NCBI GenBank assembly: GCA_002319075.1
Contig: NVQB01000001.1
Coordinates: 5,146,001 to 5,210,000, forward strand
From: Sphingobacteriaceae bacterium
GTDB lineage: Bacteria > Bacteroidota > Bacteroidia > B-17B0 > Aurantibacillaceae
DNA length: 64,000 nt
Direction: 5' to 3'
Part shown: positions 45,952-52,988 of the stretch, one piece after another
Layout: each line of letters begins with the position of its first letter
Numbering within the stretch: the stretch's first letter is position 1
Program-made: the position numbers and the translations under genes
The notes under the pieces: model-generated
What the model saw: the letters and a program-made list of their open reading frames with translations, nothing else
The model's database searches: none
What the model was told of the DNA's origin: nothing

Positions 45952-46542
45952 ATGAAAATTAAAGCATTCCTACTTCTTAGCTACACATTATTTCTACTTG
46001 GCGCTTGTAAAAAGAATTCAAGTAACTCTGGAACTTGTTCAGATGGTATCCTCAATCAAAACGAAACTTCTGTAGACTGTGGTGGCAAATGTTCCAAATG
46101 TGCTACTTGTTCAGATGGAATTCAAAATCAGGGAGAATCCGCTGTGGATTGCGGTGGTCCTTGCGGAAATTGTCCTACCAGCTATCCTGCCTTTGGAAAT
46201 TATGGCGGAAATATTTTGAGAAATGATACCATCACTATTAAACCGGATAGTCTGAAGGACATCCTTAGAAATGCTTATAGTATGTGCGCCATTATCGGTG
46301 ATAAATCGAGTCTCAGGGTTGTAGTGCGAACACTCGACAATAACGGAAGTGTAACTGCCTTCTCAGGATCGCAAACAGGATGGTATATCACCAACCAAAG
46401 CCCTTCGCAAAAGGAATTTTATGTGAATTTTCCTGTTAAAAGTGACATACATACTGTTTTCATAGGGCACAGCACCGCAATCATTGACATGTACGAAAAC
46501 GGAGCTATTACACCAACCCGAACGAAAACTATTTCCTGGTGA
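45952..46542 (+). CDS. Paralogous lipoprotein with two Cys-rich DCGG repeats
   Basis: 196 residues. The lipobox LLGAC puts the lipid cysteine at residue 19. Two repeats (TCSDGILNQNETSVDCGGKC and [20 protein letters not shown]) precede a C-terminal domain homologous to that of the gene before it (NILRNDTITIKPDS, FSGSQTGWYITN, GAITPTRTKTISW). It is a tandem duplicate that carries one repeat fewer. Spacing of 194 bp without a clear terminator allows separate expression. Function unknown. Confidence 0.8.
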   Translation: MKIKAFLLLSYTLFLLGACKKNSSNSGTCSDGILNQNETSVDCGGKCSKCATCSDGIQNQGESAVDCGGPCGNCPTSYPAFGNYGGNILRNDTITIKPDSLKDILRNAYSMCAIIGDKSSLRVVVRTLDNNGSVTAFSGSQTGWYITNQSPSQKEFYVNFPVKSDIHTVFIGHSTAIIDMYENGAITPTRTKTISW

Positions 46543-46545
46543 ACC

Positions 46546-47043
46546 TTAGCGCGTCATTTCTTCTACGATGGTTTTGTGCTGAGGATATAGCGAAATTAAT
46601 GAATGGCGTCCCGCCATCTCAAAATCTGCAAAATTAAATCCAGGGGCTACGGTGCAGCCGACTAGCGCACACTCACCACCTTGCTGAACGCGCGATCCAA
46701 ACCAGGTATTGGCTTTAACGGTATATTGAAAAACCTGTCCCTCGTCCATTTTATTTCCTACTAGAGTTATTTTTAACTCTCCTTGCTCATTGATTTCAAT
46801 AACTTCTAAAGCATCTCCCGAATAAAAATGCCAGGTCTCGTCGCTTTTAATTTTATGAAGCGCAGAAAAATTATTTTTCTCAATCAGGAAATAAATCGCT
46901 GTCGCAAAATTTCTATCACCACCAAATTCTTCGGGCAATGACTCTTTTGAGATTGTTCCTGCTGATCTGTAAGCTTCTTTGTAAAAGCCACCCTCAGGGT
47001 GTGGACTTAAATTCAAATAGTTAACGAGTTCTTCTACTTTCAT
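46546..47043 (-). CDS. DUF985 cupin protein
   Basis: 165 residues. LNLSPHPEGGFYKEAYRS, ATAIYFLIEKNNFSALHKIK, SDETWHFYSGDALEV and GCTVAPGFNFADFEMA are the conserved blocks of the DUF985 (Cupin_5) family, a single-domain double-stranded beta-helix. The metal-site positions (ALHKIKSDETWHFY) are retained. No reaction is established for the family; a sugar- or nucleotide-binding role has been proposed for some members. The gene overlaps the stop/start region of the serine-hydrolase-like gene by 4 bp, so the two are cotranscribed. Confidence 0.87.
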   Translation of the reverse strand: MKVEELVNYLNLSPHPEGGFYKEAYRSAGTISKESLPEEFGGDRNFATAIYFLIEKNNFSALHKIKSDETWHFYSGDALEVIEINEQGELKITLVGNKMDEGQVFQYTVKANTWFGSRVQQGGECALVGCTVAPGFNFADFEMAGRHSLISLYPQHKTIVEEMTR

Positions 47044-48182
47044 TTTTGTAAATAATTAAAAAGTGCTAGAGCCAAAAAATCAAGGCTTCGGTTTGTATTG
47101 GAGAGTAGTACCACGGCACAGTTTTTTTCCGGAATAAATCCACTAAATGCTCCAAAGCCATATGTAACGCCGCTTTGTGAAATGAGAGTGGTTTTCTTTT
47201 TAGTTTGGCTTAAATACCAGGTAGTGGCCACTTTAGGTCTTCCATTAAATGTTGGTTGAATTACTATTCTGGCGGCTTTGTCTTTTTGGTGCAGAAGATA
47301 ATCCAAATATAAAAGCAAATCTTCTGTATTCGACTTTAGAGACCCGGCAGCCTCGAATCCGCCAAGCTTCCAGGCGGGGGTAAAATTACCATCCTGATTG
47401 TATCCTGTGGATAATTTTCTAATCTGCTCGGCATCAATCACAGTGCTTGTGTTTTTTAATCCCAAGGGCAAACAAATTTTCTCTGCTACTAATTCATTAA
47501 ATGACTTTTTATAAATCTCTTCAAGAATAATTCCTAAAACTGCCATTCCTACATTAGAGTAATTGCATTCGCTTCCAGGAACTGTTTTTGGTTTGGTATT
47601 TTTCAGATATGAGAGAATCATCTCCTTACTATAACTTGCGTATGGATTTAAGGAATCGTAAGAAACCATTGATTTTAAATCTTCTGGCGTAGTCGCAAGT
47701 CCACTTGTATGGTTTGCCAGGTGCTTTACAAGTATTGGTACCCTATTAACTTCTAAAGAAGAGTATTTTCCTGGCAAATAGTCTCTAATGTCTGCATTTG
47801 TATCTATAGTCTTTTCTAAGATTGCCTGAGTTAATAGAAGTCCGGTGAAGCTGGTAGTTAAGGCACCAATCTCGTAGATGGTAGTTTTGTCTGCTAAAAT
47901 TTTCGAGCCTTTTTTTATTTCACCATAGTTGTAAAAATAACTTTCTCCTTTCTTTAAAATTCCAATGCTAATACCTGCAACTTCAGGATCCTGCATAAAT
48001 CTCATGAGCAGAGAATCAATAAATCGGTCAAGACTATCGAGTTTTTTATTGTCAGTTAAATAATCTTCGCGAATAAAATAATTAGTGTTTGGATAAATTT
48101 TAATTTGAGCACTAATCGAAAAGGATGAAAGTAAAAAGATGTAGAACAGAATTTTAATAATTTTGGCTGGAATTTCCTTCAC
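47040..48182 (-). CDS. Serine-hydrolase/class C beta-lactamase-fold protein without catalytic Ser and Lys (pseudoenzyme)
   Basis: 380 residues. The signal peptide ends SISA and is followed by Gln. The fold is that of class C beta-lactamases/penicillin-binding esterases: AGISIGILKKGESYFYNYGE, VKHLANHTSGLATTPEDL, the YSN element (208-210) and AAGSLKSNTEDLLLYL. The nucleophile motif SxxK, expected where active relatives read IGSxSKxFT, is here IGALTTSFT: Ala107 replaces Ser and Thr110 replaces Lys. The third motif, HxG in most members, is QSG. Only YxN is kept, so hydrolysis by the standard mechanism is not possible. A ligand-binding or regulatory role is inferred. Confidence 0.85.
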   Translation of the reverse strand: MKEIPAKIIKILFYIFLLSSFSISAQIKIYPNTNYFIREDYLTDNKKLDSLDRFIDSLLMRFMQDPEVAGISIGILKKGESYFYNYGEIKKGSKILADKTTIYEIGALTTSFTGLLLTQAILEKTIDTNADIRDYLPGKYSSLEVNRVPILVKHLANHTSGLATTPEDLKSMVSYDSLNPYASYSKEMILSYLKNTKPKTVPGSECNYSNVGMAVLGIILEEIYKKSFNELVAEKICLPLGLKNTSTVIDAEQIRKLSTGYNQDGNFTPAWKLGGFEAAGSLKSNTEDLLLYLDYLLHQKDKAARIVIQPTFNGRPKVATTWYLSQTKKKTTLISQSGVTYGFGAFSGFIPEKNCAVVLLSNTNRSLDFLALALFNYLQK

Positions 48183-48262
48183 AAAATAAAAATAGCTATA
48201 TTTCTACTCATAAACGCTTGCGTTTTTTTCTTTTTATTAATTAATAATTAAAAACTACGAGT

Positions 48263-48607
48263 ATGGAGAACGACACAAAAAACGTATTGATGCAATACCT
48301 TTTCAGGTTTGCAGAGCATTACAACATTCCAAACACTGATCTTATCAGTTTTAAAAAACGTGCTGAGCTTTTAGAAAGGGTAAAAGGCAAAGATGAAAAT
48401 GCAGCTACTGTTATTACAGCGCTCTTTGATTCGTTTATTAAAGCCGATCGCATTCAAAACGATAAAGAAAAATACGACAAAGCCCGTGTGCTTTGGGATG
48501 CAGAACATGCTGCCGCTGAAAAAGAAAAAGTAGATGCAGAAATGCTACTTATTAAATTTTGCAAAGCCAATGATATTGCCGTTGGTGGACTGGCTATAAA
48601 AGCGTAG
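48263..48607 (+). CDS. Small helical cytoplasmic protein of unknown function
   Basis: 114 residues, all-helical by pattern, with charged amphipathic segments (KKRAELLERVKGKDENAATV, HAAAEKEKVDAEMLLIKFCK). There is no signal peptide or known motif. It has its own strong terminator directly downstream, and the ATG follows an A/T-rich leader. No family assigned. Confidence 0.65.
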   Translation: MENDTKNVLMQYLFRFAEHYNIPNTDLISFKKRAELLERVKGKDENAATVITALFDSFIKADRIQNDKEKYDKARVLWDAEHAAAEKEKVDAEMLLIKFCKANDIAVGGLAIKA

Positions 48608-48622
48608 GTAAAAAGCATAAAG

Positions 48623-48668
48623 AACACGCACAACATTTTTTAAAGGAGGTTATGCGTGTTTTTTTTAT
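48623..48668 (+). terminator. Terminator of the 48263 gene
   Basis: The stem AACACGCA/TGCGTGTT (48623-48630 with 48653-48660) is extended by AAC/GTT pairs inside, with a loop between, then eight or more T residues. Confidence 0.85.
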
Positions 48669-48682
48669 TTTTTATATCATAG

Positions 48683-48997
48683 TATGAAAAACATACAACA
48701 ATAAATTTTTACACTCAAGATTTAGATTCAACACTAATTTACGATTCATTAAGTGTTCTCATATCAAGAAAACTTTACATCCATAGTCAAACCATCAATT
48801 TAGCAGGTAAAAGTTTTAACGCAGGTTTAACAATCCCAGAAAATCTACACGAGCTTCTAAAGTCTGAAGCAGTGTATTATAACAATGTAAATTAGTATTC
48901 TTACTCCAGAACTTATAACGAACAAAGATTTCCTATAAAAGAGATATGCCTCTATAACGGGCAAAATTTAACGACAACCTACTTCTCTTATTACTAA
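48683..48997 (+). pseudogene. Probable gene remnant: 104 codons with one in-frame TAG and no start codon
   Basis: One frame is open from the TAG at 48680 to the TAA at 48995, except for a TAG at 48893. It has no ATG. The peptide looks protein-like: DLDSTLIYDSLSVLISRKLY, NLAGKSFNAGLTIPENLHEL, then after the stop YSYSRTYNEQRFPIKEICLY and TTTYFSYY. An ATG one base out of frame at 48684 gives MKNIQQ and a stop, as after a frameshift. In DNA this AT-rich, about eight stops would be expected in 104 random codons, so a decayed coding sequence is likelier than chance. No family recognised. It lies between a terminator and the ftsY stop. Confidence 0.45.
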
Positions 48998-49002
48998 AAA
49001 TA

Positions 49003-49956
49003 CTATTTACTAAACAAGCTGTCTACGAACTCAGGAGCGCTGAATACTTGAAGATCAGTCATCTTTTCTCCTACGCCAATATACTTTACAGGAATTTTAA
49101 ATTCATCTGAAATCCCAATAACCACACCACCCTTAGCCGTGCCATCTAATTTTGTTACAGCCAAAGCATTTACATCTGTAGCTGCCGTGAACTGTTTGCA
49201 TTGTTCTATGGCGTTCTGACCAGTGCTTCCATCCAATACTAACAATATTTCGTGTGGCGCGTCAGGAACAACCTTTTTCATCACATTCTTAATCTTAGTC
49301 AACTCGTTCATTAAATTGACTTTATTATGCAGTCGTCCGGCTGTATCAATAATTACTACATCAGCATCTTTCGCTTTCGCACTACTCAAAGTATCAAAGG
49401 CCACACTTGCAGGATCAGCACCCATGCCCTGGTTAACCACCGGCACTCCTACCCTTTCGCCCCAAATAATTAACTGTTCTACCGCTGCAGCTCTAAAAGT
49501 GTCTGCAGCGCCCAAAATAACAGACTTGCCTGCCTGTTTGTAATGGTGTGCAATCTTTCCAATGCTGGTTGTCTTACCAACCCCATTTACTCCAACCACC
49601 ATAATAACATGGGGTTTTTGTTTCAGTGGTTCGGAAAAGTGAGCGGGCGTTTTATTATTTTCAGAAAGGAGATTAACAATCTCTTCCTTTAAAATCGTAT
49701 TAAGTTCGCTGGTACCAACATACTTATCACGTTTTACGCGTTCTTCGATGCGTTGAATAATTTTTATGGTAGTTCCTACACCCACGTCACCCATAATCAG
49801 AATTTCTTCCAGGTTATCCAGAACATCAGCATCTACAGTACTTTTTCCGGCAATGGCTTTGGTTATTTTTCCAAAAAAACTCTCTTTGCTCTTAGCCAGT
49901 CCCTGATCAAGGCTTTCTTTATTTTCTTTGGTAAATAGTTTTGAGAAAAAACTCAT
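49003..49956 (-). CDS. ftsY: Signal recognition particle receptor FtsY
   Basis: 317 residues. It has a short N-terminal A region and then the NG GTPase domain of the SRP receptor. G1 is GVNGVGKTT (122-130), with DTFRAAAVEQL as the G2/I-box region, DTAGR (G3) and TKLDGTAKGG (G4). It lacks the long acidic N-terminal extension of enterobacterial FtsY, as is usual in this phylum. It pairs with Ffh-bound ribosomes at the inner membrane. It is preceded by rpmB, rpmG and the DUF4295 gene on the same strand, with a terminator between. Confidence 0.96.
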   Translation of the reverse strand: MSFFSKLFTKENKESLDQGLAKSKESFFGKITKAIAGKSTVDADVLDNLEEILIMGDVGVGTTIKIIQRIEERVKRDKYVGTSELNTILKEEIVNLLSENNKTPAHFSEPLKQKPHVIMVVGVNGVGKTTSIGKIAHHYKQAGKSVILGAADTFRAAAVEQLIIWGERVGVPVVNQGMGADPASVAFDTLSSAKAKDADVVIIDTAGRLHNKVNLMNELTKIKNVMKKVVPDAPHEILLVLDGSTGQNAIEQCKQFTAATDVNALAVTKLDGTAKGGVVIGISDEFKIPVKYIGVGEKMTDLQVFSAPEFVDSLFSK

Positions 49957-50012
49957 AGTGATAAGGATTAGATTTTAAATGTCTGCAAATCCTTTACGAA
50001 CTTACACAAAAC

Positions 50013-50044
50013 AAAAAATTCTTTCCCATTTAAAGGAAAGAATT
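50013..50044 (-). terminator. Terminator of the rpmB-rpmG-DUF4295 operon
   Basis: A 10-bp stem AATTCTTTCC/GGAAAGAATT (50017-50026 with 50035-50044) has an 8-nt loop. The A run at 50013-50018 reads as U on the minus strand. It lies between the DUF4295 stop and ftsY. Confidence 0.7.
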
Positions 50045-50069
50045 CTTTTAAAAATTCATAAATTGATTC

Positions 50070-50225
50070 TTATTTTGATTTTAAGAAATCAGCAATGTGA
50101 TCGTTATGAACGATCTCTTCTTTGAAATTGTAAGCACCAGTTTTTTCTGATCTTACCATTTTAATAACTTTAGTAAAGTCTTTTCCTTTACCACTTTTTA
50201 GCGTTGCAACTACCTTCTTTGCCAT
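50070..50225 (-). CDS. DUF4295 small basic protein
   Basis: 51 residues: MAKKVVATLKSGKGKDFTKV, then IKMVRSEKTGAYNFKEEIVH and a C-terminal DHIADFLKSK. This matches the short DUF4295 protein found between rpmG and ftsY in Bacteroidota genomes. Its place in a ribosomal-protein operon suggests a ribosome-associated protein. It starts 22 bp after the rpmG stop. Confidence 0.88.
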   Translation of the reverse strand: MAKKVVATLKSGKGKDFTKVIKMVRSEKTGAYNFKEEIVHNDHIADFLKSK

Positions 50226-50247
50226 TGTATAAAAATTTTAAAAGGGA

Positions 50248-50430
50248 TTATTTAATTTCTTTGTGAACTGTCATGCGTTTTAAAACTGAATTATATTTTT
50301 TCAATTCAATACGCTCAGTTGTATTTTTTTTGTTTTTAGTAGTGATATAGCGGGAAGTTCCCGGTTTACCGCTTTCTTTATGCTCGGTACACTCTAAAAT
50401 TACTTGGATTCTATTGCCTTTTTTTGCCAT
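50248..50430 (-). CDS. rpmG: 50S ribosomal protein L33
   Basis: 60 residues. [20 protein letters not shown] and [12 protein letters not shown] are the L33 core. The zinc-binding cysteine pairs are missing (ECTEH in place of CxxC), so this is the zinc-independent form. It is the second gene of the rpmB operon, 22 bp after rpmB. Confidence 0.96.
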   Translation of the reverse strand: MAKKGNRIQVILECTEHKESGKPGTSRYITTKNKKNTTERIELKKYNSVLKRMTVHKEIK

Positions 50431-50452
50431 GACTCTCTCTTATTGTTTTAAA

Positions 50453-50689
50453 TTATGCAAGAAGGCCGTTAGCTTTGGCTTCTTTTAAACAGGCACTAAT
50501 GCCTTTCTTGTTAATATTTTTGATCGCCGAAGTAGATACGCGTAATACGATCCACTCGTTAGTTTCCGGAATAAAGAAACGCTTGCGTTTTAAATTTACT
50601 TTAAACTGACGACGGGTTTTAGTGTTTGAAAACGATACTTTGTTTCCACCCATCGCTTTTTTTCCTGTTAACTGACAAATACGTGACAT
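50453..50689 (-). CDS. rpmB: 50S ribosomal protein L28
   Basis: 78 residues: SRICQLTGKKAMGGNKVSFS, RRQFKVNLKRKRFFIPET and the C-terminal STSAIKNINKKGI are standard L28 blocks. It is the first gene of the operon rpmB-rpmG-DUF4295 and has a clear two-box promoter upstream. Confidence 0.96.
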   Translation of the reverse strand: MSRICQLTGKKAMGGNKVSFSNTKTRRQFKVNLKRKRFFIPETNEWIVLRVSTSAIKNINKKGISACLKEAKANGLLA

Positions 50690-50734
50690 GATATAAATCT
50701 TTATCTTAAAATTAAATTCCTTTTAAAAGGGACG

Positions 50735-50765
50735 CAAATATACTATAAGAATCTTAATATACAAA
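50735..50765 (-). promoter_or_regulatory. Promoter of the rpmB operon
   Basis: On the minus strand TTTG (50762-50765) and TATATTTG (50735-50742) are separated by exactly 19 bp, a textbook Bacteroidota -33/-7 pair. The leader would be about 40 nt. Confidence 0.75.
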
Positions 50766-50826
50766 ATGTGAAACGTATATTATTGCAATTATTTAAATTT
50801 TTGTCCTTTTTACTCTTTTGGAGGCG

Positions 50827-50834
50827 CAAATATA
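50827..50834 (-). promoter_or_regulatory. Second TATATTTG box upstream of rpmB
   Basis: A second exact -7 match (plus-strand CAAATATA) lies 92 bp upstream of the first, in the same local context (GCAAATATAC). No -33 TTTG is at the right distance, so it may be a weaker distal promoter. Confidence 0.35.
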
Positions 50835-50916
50835 CGCTTTTTTCAGCTAAAATGCACTTAAAATTGTTAGAAAGCTCAAAGTTATGAGTAGTCAATTCTT
50901 GAAAAGTATGGGCACT

Positions 50917-51996
50917 TTAAAATATTTCTTTCTCAAACGCCCCATTTGCAGTTAAACTCTCGTGGCGAAAATGATGGTAAAGTTTATCACTGCCCACTAA
51001 GTCGAATGTGTTTTTTAATGCGAAAACAGGTGCTTTTAGGCCTTCGCGAAAATAGAGATCCGGGTTCTGAAAAACCAACACTTCGTCCCAAAGATCATTT
51101 TTCAGAAACTCGTTAATCAAAAATGCTCCTCCTTCCACAAGCACACTCTGTATTTGCTGCTCATACAGCTTAGCGTTAACTTGTGAAAGAATATCGTCTT
51201 CAAAATTCAGCTTGATAAACTGAATATTACTTTCAACAGCGTTTTTTTTAGCATTAAAAACGATAGTTTTCGCATCCTGATTATAAATATTAAAGTCCCT
51301 GGAAACCTCAAGATTTCTATCAATAAAAATTCTTACAGGATTTTCTCCTTTTACCAATCTTGTTGTTAAATGGGGATTATCATTCAAGACGGTGTGTTTT
51401 CCAACGAAAATACCCATCACCTCCGAACGCATCTCATGCACGTAAACCTGCGCATCGCGGTGGGTAATATAATTCTCTTCTCTTATTTTTGGAACGGGAA
51501 ATTTGCTGATATAGCCGTCAGCCGTAATAGCCCACTTCATAATGTAGTAGGGACGCTTTTCTTCAAAAAAACGAATGAACCGTTTATTTTGAGCACGTAC
51601 CTCCTTTTCTAAAACACCTGAAATTACCTTTATTCCTGCGCTCTCAAGTTTAAGAATCCCTCTTCCGGCCACCAAAGGATTAGGATCTTTACACCCCACA
51701 ACCACGTTTTTAAATCCTTTTGCAATAATAAGATCTGCACAGGGCGGCGTTTTACCATAATGACTGCAAGGCTCCAAAGTCACATACAGCGTGCATTCAG
51801 CCGGTAAAACGGTAGACGGCAGGTTTGCTATAGCATTTACTTCTGCGTGAGCTTCACCGAATTTTTGATGGTAGCCACTCGAAATTATTTCGTTATTTTT
51901 TACAATAACCGAACCCACCATAGGATTTGGCGCCACCTTCGGCCAGCCTAATCTGGCCTGCTCAAGGGCTTGCTGCATATAGTATTCGTGGTTCAT
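50917..51996 (-). CDS. ribD: Bifunctional riboflavin biosynthesis protein RibD
   Basis: 359 residues. The N-terminal deaminase domain (~1-145) has HAEVNA (His50, Glu52) and EPCSHYGKTPPC (Cys77, Cys86), the zinc site. The C-terminal reductase domain (~150-359) has YYIMKWAITADGYI, VGKHTVLNDNPHLTTRL and VLVEGGAFLINEFL. The protein deaminates and then reduces the pyrimidine intermediate of riboflavin synthesis. It stands alone here; other rib genes are not in the window and no FMN riboswitch was seen upstream. Confidence 0.95.
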   Translation of the reverse strand: MNHEYYMQQALEQARLGWPKVAPNPMVGSVIVKNNEIISSGYHQKFGEAHAEVNAIANLPSTVLPAECTLYVTLEPCSHYGKTPPCADLIIAKGFKNVVVGCKDPNPLVAGRGILKLESAGIKVISGVLEKEVRAQNKRFIRFFEEKRPYYIMKWAITADGYISKFPVPKIREENYITHRDAQVYVHEMRSEVMGIFVGKHTVLNDNPHLTTRLVKGENPVRIFIDRNLEVSRDFNIYNQDAKTIVFNAKKNAVESNIQFIKLNFEDDILSQVNAKLYEQQIQSVLVEGGAFLINEFLKNDLWDEVLVFQNPDLYFREGLKAPVFALKNTFDLVGSDKLYHHFRHESLTANGAFEKEIF

Positions 51997-52125
51997 AGCA
52001 AGTAAAATTATAGCAAAAATTTGGTCTTACCATACATTTTATCACAAATTATATACCATTACTTTAGTCAGTGTTTGTTGAACAAACTTTTTTACACTTC
52101 CAAAAACCCAGACTAAAAAAACTTT

Positions 52126-52133
52126 TATATTTG
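52126..52133 (+). promoter_or_regulatory. Possible -7 box of the 52157 gene
   Basis: TATATTTG matches the consensus exactly and ends 23 nt before the ATG. No -33 TTTG is at the usual distance. Confidence 0.4.
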
Positions 52134-52156
52134 GTCACTCAAAATAATTAGCCATT

Positions 52157-52942
52157 ATGAAGCTTCTCTTTGCGTCACTCGTGTGGCTGCCATTATTTGC
52201 CTTATCACAATCAACCCTTCCAGCTAAAAAGTATCATTTTCTTAGCGTTAGTTTTGGCGGTGGTCCAGCCTACCCCACCGGAACCATTTCAAAGAAATCT
52301 GATAAGGAAAATCTATTGGGAAAGTATAAATCAGGCGGTAGTTTCCGATTTAACATAGAGGGTTATTTTAAAGAAAAATTAGGATTAGGCCTCGGCATGG
52401 ATTACGGTTTTTATAAATTGAACAACCAATTGCTCGCCGACTCAATAATGGGCCATTTTGCTGGCAAAAGGGTATATAAAAATTACATACCTGAAGAAGT
52501 GTTGTTAGTTAGAGGAGCGGTTTATGGCTGCATTTCTGGATATTTTAAACTCGGCACAAGGTGTATTATTCAGCCCAAAATTAATTTTGGTGGTGGGTTC
52601 TTATCTTACAGCTATAGTCCAGTTATTAGCTATTCTGACAATAACGGAAGAGAACAAGACTCCTGGATGGATGGAAGTACTATAAGTTATGCCTCAATAG
52701 TTCCCGAATTAGCTATAAAATTTATACTTGTTAAAGGCAAATGGGCTGATCTGGCGCTAGACGGAAGCGTCAACTACTTTTATTACACCCCGGCATTTAC
52801 CATCACCGAGTTCAAAGGCGATACATACTCGTCTTTTAGCACCTACCAAACAACTGATTTTATGAAACTAAAAGGGCCCTTAAGTTATATTGGCACTCAC
52901 TTAGGTGTTACCTGGCTTTTTAAAGTGAAGCGTAAAAACTAA
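52157..52942 (+). CDS. Predicted outer-membrane beta-barrel protein, function unknown
   Basis: 261 residues. The signal peptide ends FALS and is followed by Gln-Ser. The mature part alternates hydrophobic and polar residues with aromatic belts and ends with the strand HLGVTWLFKVKRKN (terminal strand of small OMPs). HFLSVSFGGGPAYPTGTI, GLGLGMDYGFYKL and INFGGGFLSYSYSPVI are strand-like. It resembles porin-family/OMP_b-brl proteins in style, without a specific match. It precedes ffh by 46 bp. Confidence 0.68.
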   Translation: MKLLFASLVWLPLFALSQSTLPAKKYHFLSVSFGGGPAYPTGTISKKSDKENLLGKYKSGGSFRFNIEGYFKEKLGLGLGMDYGFYKLNNQLLADSIMGHFAGKRVYKNYIPEEVLLVRGAVYGCISGYFKLGTRCIIQPKINFGGGFLSYSYSPVISYSDNNGREQDSWMDGSTISYASIVPELAIKFILVKGKWADLALDGSVNYFYYTPAFTITEFKGDTYSSFSTYQTTDFMKLKGPLSYIGTHLGVTWLFKVKRKN

Positions 52943-52988
52943 TGCACTATTTTTTTTCTTACCTTTATGCCTCTAAAAATTAATTGCA

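Noticed and set aside
50917-52156. FMN riboswitch upstream of ribD
   Set aside because: The region before the ribD start shows no RFN-like conserved blocks.
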